Shown here piece by piece: positions 1 through 5,232 of a DNA stretch of 8,877 nucleotides. Made by a program: the position numbers and the translations under genes. The stretch is from JAJPJX01 sp964568355 (GTDB taxonomy: Bacteria > Acidobacteriota > Terriglobia > Bryobacterales > Bryobacteraceae): assembly GCA_964568355.1 (NCBI GenBank), contig CAZMRK010000839.1, positions 1 through 8,877 of the forward strand, given 5' to 3'. Below the pieces are notes generated by a model that was given only the letters and a program-made list of their open reading frames with translations, searched no databases and was not told the DNA's origin. The number at the start of each line of letters is the position of its first letter. The first letter of the stretch is position 1.

Positions 1-903
1 GTGACCCACATCCTGGCGCCCATTCTCGAAGGTAACGAATTCGAGGGCACGATCGAGGAAATCCAGGCAATCTGGTGGAAGATGTACTCCGCCATGCGCG
101 TCCGCGGGCAGACCGGCGGTTTCATGCTTGATGCGATTGCCGGCGTCGACCTGGCGTTGTGGGACCTCGCCGGAAAAATCGCCGGCCGCTCTGTCAGCGA
201 TCTGCTGGGCGCGGCGAGGAAGACGGTCCCCGCCTATCTCAGCGGTCTTCCCGGACGCGATCCCACGCGCGTGCGCGAATACGCCGATCGTGGATTTACT
301 ACTGTCAAGATCTTCCACGACACCGACGAAGCCTCTCTGCTGCGCAACACCGACGCCGTGAGCCGGATCCTGCCGGATGACGGAAGCGTAGCCGTGGATG
401 CGTTATGGCGATTGACCGATGCCGGAGCGCCGGCACTCGCGGGGGAGCTGGATAAGCGCGGCGTGCGCTGGCTGGAAGCTCCGCTCGCTCCGGAAAGCGC
501 CCGCGCTCACGGCCGGCTGGCGGCCAGCATCCGGGTTCCTGTGGCAATCGGCGAGAGTTACCGGACGCTCTTCGAGCTTGAGCCGTTCTTTGAAGCGAAG
601 GCGATGCGCATCGTTCAACCCGACCTGGGCCGTACCGGAATTACAGAGGGTCTGCGGATCGCCGGGGCCGCCCGGGAGCTGGGTCTGGAAGTAGTGCCGC
701 ACGTCAGCATCGCGCTCGGGCCGCAGATTGCCGCGGCGATTCATTTCGCGGCCTCCCTTGCCAACTGCCCGATGCTGGAATTCAATCCCACCGTGCTCGA
801 AACAGCCAACCGTCACCTGCTCGATCCCATCTCTATGGACGGCTCCGCCTACAAAGTCCCCGATGGACCGGGATTGGGCATCACGACGCGATCACTTTTT
901 TGA
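1..903 (+). CDS. Enolase-superfamily (mandelate racemase/muconate lactonizing-like) enzyme, C-terminal part
   Basis: Probable acid-sugar dehydratase or racemase that abstracts the alpha-proton of a carboxylate bound to Mg2+. The reading frame is open at the left edge. The GTG at base 1 is almost certainly internal, because what follows is the end of the capping domain (APILEG..., then WWKMYSAMRVRG) and family members have about 80-100 more N-terminal residues. Counting from base 1, the (beta/alpha)7-barrel residues are: Lys103 in TVKIF, metal ligands Asp133, Glu159 (WLEAP) and Glu185 (AIGES), the Asp208/His234 dyad (QPDLG, VPHVS) and Glu260. Their spacing (26, 26, 23, 26) closely matches mandelate racemase. 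The second Lys of the K-x-K motif is Phe105. The C-terminal VPDGPGLGI is typical, so the 3' end is intact. It is clearly paralogous to the convergent gene at 881-2173 (shared AIAGVDLALWDL) and overlaps it by 23 bases. Whether it also carries an export signal cannot be seen. Family call secure; substrate unknown. Confidence 0.9.
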   Translation: MTHILAPILEGNEFEGTIEEIQAIWWKMYSAMRVRGQTGGFMLDAIAGVDLALWDLAGKIAGRSVSDLLGAARKTVPAYLSGLPGRDPTRVREYADRGFTTVKIFHDTDEASLLRNTDAVSRILPDDGSVAVDALWRLTDAGAPALAGELDKRGVRWLEAPLAPESARAHGRLAASIRVPVAIGESYRTLFELEPFFEAKAMRIVQPDLGRTGITEGLRIAGAARELGLEVVPHVSIALGPQIAAAIHFAASLANCPMLEFNPTVLETANRHLLDPISMDGSAYKVPDGPGLGITTRSLF

Positions 904-2173
904 GTTCTGTTTCGTCGAATTCCACACCGAGGCCGGGACGTTCCGAAACCGTCGCATGCCCCGGCGTCCATTCGAAAGGCTGCTGGAGAAGTACATTCCC
1001 AAGCGGCCCGGAAAAGATGTTGCCGCCTTCCATGATGAGGAAATTCGGCGTGGCGCAGGCTAAATGGATCGAAGCCGAGACATAAGGCGCCGTGCCGGTG
1101 CTGACATGCGGCGACCACAGAACTCCGTGGGCATCGGCCAGTATGGCGATTCGTCGCATCTCCGTGATTCCCGCCGCGCGGCAGACATCCGGATTGACAA
1201 TATCCACCGATTTGCTGGCGAACAGGTCCCGGAACTGGAAGCGATTCGATAGCTCCTCGCCGGCGACAATGGCCGTATCCAATGCTTCCGCCAGCTTCGG
1301 ATAGCTTTCAGTGTCGTCCGGAGTCAGCGCATCTTCCCACCAGCCGATGTTTCCGTTGCGGTCGAGCTCGCGGCCGATCTTGATGGCTTCGTAGAGCTTA
1401 TAGCCGCCCAGCGAATCCACCAGAAGCTGCGCCTTGCCCCGGATCGTCTCGGCAACCGACAGCACGCGATTGAGATCGTTGGTCTCGGCGCCCTTGCTCA
1501 GGCTCATCTTCACCGCCGCATAACCCTGCTCCACGGCCTTCAGGGCGCTTTCCTTGAGTGCGGGAATATCCCGTCCGCCGATACCCGTGTAGGTCGAAAC
1601 CTGCGAGCGGTATTTTCCCCCCAGCAGCCGGTATAGCGGCTGTCCGGTGAATTTGCCCAGGAGATCCCACAACGCAAGGTCCACGCCGGCGATCGCTTCG
1701 GTGAAGAAGCCGTTCGAATAGCCCCGCAGACGCTGCGTGGAGTACATCTTCTCCCACAGCGGCTCGATCTCCAGCGCGTTCTGCCCCAGCAGGACAGGGG
1801 TCAGAAGATCGCGGACAACCGTCTGGTGAACCCGCGGCGCGGCCGGAGCATGGCATTCACCCCAGCCGGTCAGATCCTGATCCGTCGTGATTTTTACCAG
1901 CACGGCCTGCGTGTGGCCGAAGAACCGGGAAGGGGATGAGTGGTCCAGCCGGTTCCACAGGCCGGGTCCGCCGGTCATCGCGCCGAGCGGCGGCATTTCG
2001 ATCAACTGATCTGCCCGGCGATTGTCGTTCGGCGTCCGGATGACGAACGCTTCCACCCGCGTGATCTTGAGCGGGCTGGTGCCCTTGCGGCTCTGGGCGA
2101 CCGCTTCATTTTGCGAGAGAAGGGGCGCTCCCGCCAGAGCGGGAGAAAGCTTAAGCAGGTCGCGGCGGCGCAT
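881..2173 (-). CDS. Tat-exported enolase-superfamily enzyme (probable sugar-acid dehydratase)
   Basis: 430 residues. Residues 1-26 are a twin-arginine signal (MRRRDLLKL, a short apolar stretch, then AVA for cleavage near residue 26). The capping domain spans about 35-150 and the barrel about 160-420. Expected active-site residues are all present: Lys222 (AVKMS), metal ligands Asp253, Glu280 and Glu306, the Asp329/His356 dyad (NPDVC, SPHVS) and Glu382. Spacings of 27, 26, 23 and 27 match mandelate racemase. The second Lys of K-x-K is Ser224, as in several acid-sugar dehydratases rather than racemases. I chose the ATG at 2173 over one 20 codons upstream because it starts exactly at the Tat signal, is preceded by GAGGGG at 7 bases, and gives a short 23-base overlap with the transporter gene, suggesting translational coupling. 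Export is unusual, since most family members are cytosolic. The family is certain, the dehydratase role likely from context, and the substrate unknown. Confidence 0.92.
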   Translation of the reverse strand: MRRRDLLKLSPALAGAPLLSQNEAVAQSRKGTSPLKITRVEAFVIRTPNDNRRADQLIEMPPLGAMTGGPGLWNRLDHSSPSRFFGHTQAVLVKITTDQDLTGWGECHAPAAPRVHQTVVRDLLTPVLLGQNALEIEPLWEKMYSTQRLRGYSNGFFTEAIAGVDLALWDLLGKFTGQPLYRLLGGKYRSQVSTYTGIGGRDIPALKESALKAVEQGYAAVKMSLSKGAETNDLNRVLSVAETIRGKAQLLVDSLGGYKLYEAIKIGRELDRNGNIGWWEDALTPDDTESYPKLAEALDTAIVAGEELSNRFQFRDLFASKSVDIVNPDVCRAAGITEMRRIAILADAHGVLWSPHVSTGTAPYVSASIHLACATPNFLIMEGGNIFSGPLGNVLLQQPFEWTPGHATVSERPGLGVEFDETELKKVIAS

Positions 2174-3437
2174 AGGACGGCCCCTCGGTGGATACAGGCA
2201 TCTGCAGCGGCTCGCGGACGAGCCAGTGCACAATCAACCAGGAGATCGGGTGAAGAAAGCACATAACCAGAAAGATCATGGCGTAGGAGTAATGCTGCAC
2301 GATCTGGCCGGTGAGTCCGGTAAAGAGTGTTCCCCCGAGCCCGCTGCCGAACGCGATAACACCCGAGACCGAGCCAACCAGCCGCACCGGATAGATGTCG
2401 TTCGTGATGGTCATCAGGTTTGTCTTCCAGCCCATGTGGGCGAAGGTCACAATCGAGATGATCGCCAGGGCGCCGGATGAAGGAACATAGGGAACGAAAT
2501 AGCTCAGTGCCATCAGAGCGGCGAACGGCAGGAGGACCGCTCGGCGCGCGCGCAACGGGTCCCAGCCGCGGCTGACCAGCCAGCCGGAGAGAATGCCTCC
2601 GCCGAAAGACCCCAGGTCGGCGCTGAGATAGGGAAGCCAGGCCAGCATGCCCATCTGGACCAGGCTGAAATGGCGCTGTTCCACCAGGTATTTCGGAAGC
2701 CAGAACAGATAAAACCACCAGACCGGATCGGAGAGGAAGCGGGCCAGCAGCAGGCCAAGGGTTTGAGGCGCCCGCAGAAGCGTGGTGAGCTTCGCCTTGC
2801 CGCCCTGCGTGGCGTTTGAGGTCGCCGCCTTGCGCACCAACTGCAGCTCCTCCTGGGTAATCAGCGGATGTTGTTCGGGCAGATGATATAGAAGCAGCCA
2901 GAAGATCAGCCAAACGAACCCAAGCGCGCCGGCGATCACGAATGCCTGCTGCCAGCCGAAGGTCACCGCCAGCCAAACCACCAGCGGAGCTGCAATGATC
3001 GCGCCTACTGCGGAGCCTGCATTGAGCAGTCCATTGACGAATGCTTTCTCCGTTGCGGGGAACCATTCCGAAATGGCCCGGAAGCCGGCCATATAGTTTC
3101 CCGGCTCGCCGATCCCCAGCAGAGCCCGAAAAATGCTCAGTTGTAAGGCGTTCCGCGCGAAGGCATGCAGCATGTTGCTGATCGACCAGAACACCATGAA
3201 CGCCGCCAGAGAGAATCGGGTGCCCCACCGGTCAACAAGAAAACCTGAGCCCAGGTACATCAGGGTGTAGGCGACCAGGAACGAATTGAGAATATTCGAA
3301 TACTCCACCGGAGTCAGGTGCAGTTCCTTGGTGATGATAGGGGCGACCACCGATAGGGTCTGGCGATCAATGTAGTTGATCACCGAGGCCAGGAACAGCA
3401 GGGCCGCGATGTACCAGCGGACGTTCTTGAGCTTCAT
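2151..3437 (-). CDS. MFS transporter, anion:cation symporter family (hexuronate/sugar-acid type)
   Basis: 428-residue inner-membrane protein with about 12 hydrophobic segments split by a hydrophilic central loop (about 185-220). Family marks are NYIDRQTLS (21-29), the loop 2-3 motif ending LVDRWGTR (67-74), and the GEPGNYMAGFRAISEWFP region (110-127), all characteristic of ExuT/GudP-like importers of hexuronates, aldonates and aldarates, normally driven by proton symport. The start is taken at 3437 rather than the upstream in-frame ATG at 3461, because this ATG overlaps the TGA of the lyase gene in a 4-base ATGA arrangement and has AGGA 6 bases upstream. The 3' end overlaps the Tat-exported enolase-superfamily gene by 23 bases. 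Lyase, transporter and dehydratase are therefore probably translated from one message. The substrate cannot be read from sequence; given the neighbours it could be the sugar acid itself or its 2-keto-3-deoxy derivative. Confidence 0.93.
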   Translation of the reverse strand: MKLKNVRWYIAALLFLASVINYIDRQTLSVVAPIITKELHLTPVEYSNILNSFLVAYTLMYLGSGFLVDRWGTRFSLAAFMVFWSISNMLHAFARNALQLSIFRALLGIGEPGNYMAGFRAISEWFPATEKAFVNGLLNAGSAVGAIIAAPLVVWLAVTFGWQQAFVIAGALGFVWLIFWLLLYHLPEQHPLITQEELQLVRKAATSNATQGGKAKLTTLLRAPQTLGLLLARFLSDPVWWFYLFWLPKYLVEQRHFSLVQMGMLAWLPYLSADLGSFGGGILSGWLVSRGWDPLRARRAVLLPFAALMALSYFVPYVPSSGALAIISIVTFAHMGWKTNLMTITNDIYPVRLVGSVSGVIAFGSGLGGTLFTGLTGQIVQHYSYAMIFLVMCFLHPISWLIVHWLVREPLQMPVSTEGPSYAPPRPA

Positions 3438-4333
3438 ACCGCATCCTGCGAGGCGATCCAATCCACCAGGAAATTGAGTTCTTCGCGTCCTTTGGCGTCA
3501 ATGCAGCCGGTGGGATGGCGGACAGCGGGACATGCAATCACGCCGGCGCGGTGGAGGTTATGCTTCATCGCCGATACGCCAAGCCCCGGTTGCAGCTCGA
3601 ACCGGATCAGCGGCAGGATGCGTGCAAAAATCCGCCATGCTTCTTCCCGATTCCCGGCTTCCAGCGCATTCCAGATTCTCACGAAAGAGCAGGTCATATC
3701 ACTGCCCGGCATTGTGCCGGCCGCGCCGCGGTCGAACTCCTCGATCAGGAAGTTGCCGTTGAGCCCGCCAAAAGGGACGATCCCCCCTTCCTTTGCCACC
3801 GCGGTTATTTTGGGGGCCGTAGGCGGCGCTTCGACCTTTGCATAGCGCACGTGCTCAACCTCTCGCCCCAACCGGCAAAGCATCGAAGCCGGCATGGCAA
3901 CCTGCGTCATCAACGGAGCATCCTGCACCATGATAGGAATGCTGACTGCTCCGGAGATGGCGGAAAAGTAATGCAGGAGCCCCTCGCCGTCGGTCTTCAT
4001 GAAGGAGGGCGGCAGCACCATCAAGGCATCGGCGCCCAACTCCTGCGACGTCCGGCTCAGATCGACGGCGAGCTGAGTACCCGAGCTGCCGGTGCTGACC
4101 ACCAGCGGAACGCTGGGTCCGGCTACCTCGCGGACCAGCCGGAGCAACTGCGTCCGTTCCGTATCCGCCAGTGCATAGCCCTCACTGGCGTTGCCGAAGA
4201 GCCCGAGCCCGTGAGCCCCTTGATCAAGCAGATACCGGACCAGCTTCGCCTGGCTTTTGAGATCCAGCGTGCCATCTTCGTGGAACGCCGTAGCCACGAT
4301 GGGGACAACTCCGCGGAGTGTGTGCGCAGTCAT
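3434..4333 (-). CDS. DapA/NanA-family (dihydrodipicolinate synthase-like) lyase, atypical active site
   Basis: 299 residues, the usual length of this Schiff-base TIM-barrel family, which includes dihydrodipicolinate synthase, N-acetylneuraminate lyase and 2-keto-3-deoxy sugar-acid aldolases/dehydratases. The N-terminus (GVVPIVATAF, 8-17) and the end of strand 2 (GLFGNASEG, 44-52) are clear, and Lys166 in RYAKVEAP is the expected Schiff-base lysine. Against E. coli DapA, the GTTGE motif reads GNASE, so the two Thr are Asn48 and Ala49. The YNxP motif reads QDAP, so the catalytic Tyr133 becomes Gln137. It is therefore unlikely to be the housekeeping DapA. With a sugar-acid transporter and dehydratase directly downstream, a retro-aldol or dehydratase step on a keto acid is the best guess. 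The start ATG at 4333 begins the conserved domain with only a weak ribosome site, 33 bases after the upstream gene. The TGA overlaps the transporter's ATG. Confidence 0.9.
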   Translation of the reverse strand: MTAHTLRGVVPIVATAFHEDGTLDLKSQAKLVRYLLDQGAHGLGLFGNASEGYALADTERTQLLRLVREVAGPSVPLVVSTGSSGTQLAVDLSRTSQELGADALMVLPPSFMKTDGEGLLHYFSAISGAVSIPIMVQDAPLMTQVAMPASMLCRLGREVEHVRYAKVEAPPTAPKITAVAKEGGIVPFGGLNGNFLIEEFDRGAAGTMPGSDMTCSFVRIWNALEAGNREEAWRIFARILPLIRFELQPGLGVSAMKHNLHRAGVIACPAVRHPTGCIDAKGREELNFLVDWIASQDAV

Positions 4334-4366
4334 GAAGACCCATCTTATGAAATTTCAGATTTTAGT

Positions 4367-5029
4367 TCAAGATTCCGGGGAGCCGGCAAGCAGCACGCCC
4401 AGTTGGCTGGCGGCTTTGCAGACCTCGTGGAGACCTTCGGCGAGGTGGAGTTTCTGATTTTCATCGAGATCGGCCGGCATGGATGCCAGCAGGCGAGAGA
4501 GATTCCGGCAGCGCTTGACGGCGATATCCAGCAGTTGCGGCGAGGGCGCTGAGTCGTTCGTCTCGATCTGCTGCAGCAGTTCGTGAATTGCCTCGGTGAG
4601 TTGATCCGTGTTCTCCGGCAACAGTGCGATCAACTTGCCGTCGATCTGGACGCCGTCTTCGGTGACGTGCGCGGCAATGGCGCGGAAATCCTGTGGGGCG
4701 ATGTGGGTCAGTTGCGAAATGTGAAAAAACGCCGGACCGAATTCCTGCAAATAACCGATGGCTCGGTCCACGTTGCGGCGGTTGACCTTGAGATAGCGAA
4801 CGCAGAATTCGTTCCAGTTTCGCGCTGCCAGCCGGTACTGTTTTTCCTCTCGGATGCGCCTGAGGCTCTCCACTTCCGCGGCGGAACAACGCCCCGCAAT
4901 CAGGCCGAAAGCTTCGCGCCGGCCCAGCCACCGGCCCAGGTCGATGCCTGGCAACTCGGCATTTCGGGAGGTGAGATTGGTTTCTTGAATGGGTTCGTCC
5001 ATATGAGTGTACCGGGAGAGTTGGGACAT
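4367..5029 (-). CDS. Unknown 220-residue protein with a probable helix-turn-helix; candidate local regulator
   Basis: I do not recognise a named family. The protein is soluble and mostly helical, with no signal peptide or membrane segment. Residues 31-70 are rich in Arg and Glu (LGRWLGRREAFG, then SLRRIREEK). Residues 72-95 (WNEFCVRYLKVNRRNVDRA, then IGYLQ) have the spacing of a helix-turn-helix, with VNRRNVDRAI as the likely recognition helix. The C-terminal part (about 140-215) is long amphipathic helices, possibly for dimerisation. The start at 5029 is supported by a strong AAGGAGGA 11 bases upstream; an in-frame ATG nine codons later has no such site. The start codon lies inside a perfect inverted repeat. 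Its stop is 33 bases before the lyase start, so it probably heads that operon. A regulatory role is inferred from the HTH-like segment, the palindrome and its position; a non-regulatory function is not excluded. Confidence 0.8.
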   Translation of the reverse strand: MSQLSRYTHMDEPIQETNLTSRNAELPGIDLGRWLGRREAFGLIAGRCSAAEVESLRRIREEKQYRLAARNWNEFCVRYLKVNRRNVDRAIGYLQEFGPAFFHISQLTHIAPQDFRAIAAHVTEDGVQIDGKLIALLPENTDQLTEAIHELLQQIETNDSAPSPQLLDIAVKRCRNLSRLLASMPADLDENQKLHLAEGLHEVCKAASQLGVLLAGSPES

Positions 5030-5040
5030 TTTGTCCCAAC
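5020..5040. promoter_or_regulatory. Perfect 9-3-9 inverted repeat over a start codon
   Basis: The arms GTTGGGACA (5020-5028) and TGTCCCAAC (5032-5040) are exact reverse complements separated by three T on the plus strand. The ATG of the 220-residue protein (minus strand, 5029-5027) uses one loop base and two stem bases. As DNA this could be a dimeric repressor operator. As RNA it would be a 9-base-pair hairpin hiding the start codon just after the ribosome site. There is no T-tract, so it is not an intrinsic terminator. The function is inferred; the symmetry is read directly. Confidence 0.65.
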
Positions 5041-5048
5041 TCCTCCTT
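5041..5048 (-). promoter_or_regulatory. Strong ribosome binding site for the 220-residue protein
   Basis: AAGGAGGA on the minus strand is the best Shine-Dalgarno match seen in the window. It ends 11 bases before the ATG at 5029, a slightly long gap filled by one arm and most of the loop of the inverted repeat. It decides the start in favour of 5029 over the ATG at 5002. Confidence 0.6.
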
Positions 5049-5093
5049 ACAAGCGATTTGAAATCATGAGGTTATGGAGGCCGCGCGGGCACG

Positions 5094-5102
5094 TTGTCCC
5101 AA
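5094..5102. repeat. Second copy of the TTGTCCCAA half-site
   Basis: TTGTCCCAA here repeats 5031-5039, part of the start-codon palindrome, in the same orientation exactly 63 bases away, about six helical turns. No well-matched opposite arm is present; there is only a GGG at 5087-5089 at a different spacing. It lies in the 203-base gap between the FAD oxidoreductase and the unknown protein, which should hold that gene's promoter. No convincing -35/-10 pair was found there. It may be an accessory operator or chance. Confidence 0.35.
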
Positions 5103-5232
5103 ATCGGCCCCTCCTGCCCGATTCCAGCATGACACGCCGCCATCAGCGAACCGGCCGAAACTGGCCCATCTTTGACGCTAAGTTGTGCGATTTACGAGAG
5201 AAGATTTTTTGGGAGCCGGAGTGAACGGCCTC

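Noticed and set aside
1..3. GTG at base 1 as a true start
   Set aside because: The protein begins in the middle of the capping domain, so the gene is simply cut by the window edge.
2171..2233. Longer start (2233) for the Tat-exported enolase-superfamily gene
   Set aside because: The extra 20 residues are Cys/Arg-rich, would bury the Tat signal internally, and would enlarge the overlap with the transporter gene to more than 80 bases.
2002..3228. 408-codon minus-strand frame overlapping the transporter
   Set aside because: It is out of frame with the transporter and the dehydratase, which both show strong family motifs. Its own translation has no domain until it runs into a stretch mirroring the dehydratase region.
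3435..3461. Longer start (3461) for the transporter
   Set aside because: The ATG at 3437 forms an ATGA overlap with the lyase stop and has a well-spaced AGGA; the extra eight residues do not resemble the family N-terminus.
5020..5040. The inverted repeat as an intrinsic terminator
   Set aside because: No run of T follows either arm on either strand, and it sits at a gene start rather than a gene end.
5201..5212. T-rich stretch in the gap after the FAD oxidoreductase gene as a terminator
   Set aside because: On the minus strand it reads as A, and no GC-rich hairpin precedes it on the plus strand, where no gene ends nearby.
5129..5224. 31-codon plus-strand frame in the intergenic gap
   Set aside because: No ribosome site precedes it and it is just the tail of a longer antisense frame; nothing supports translation.
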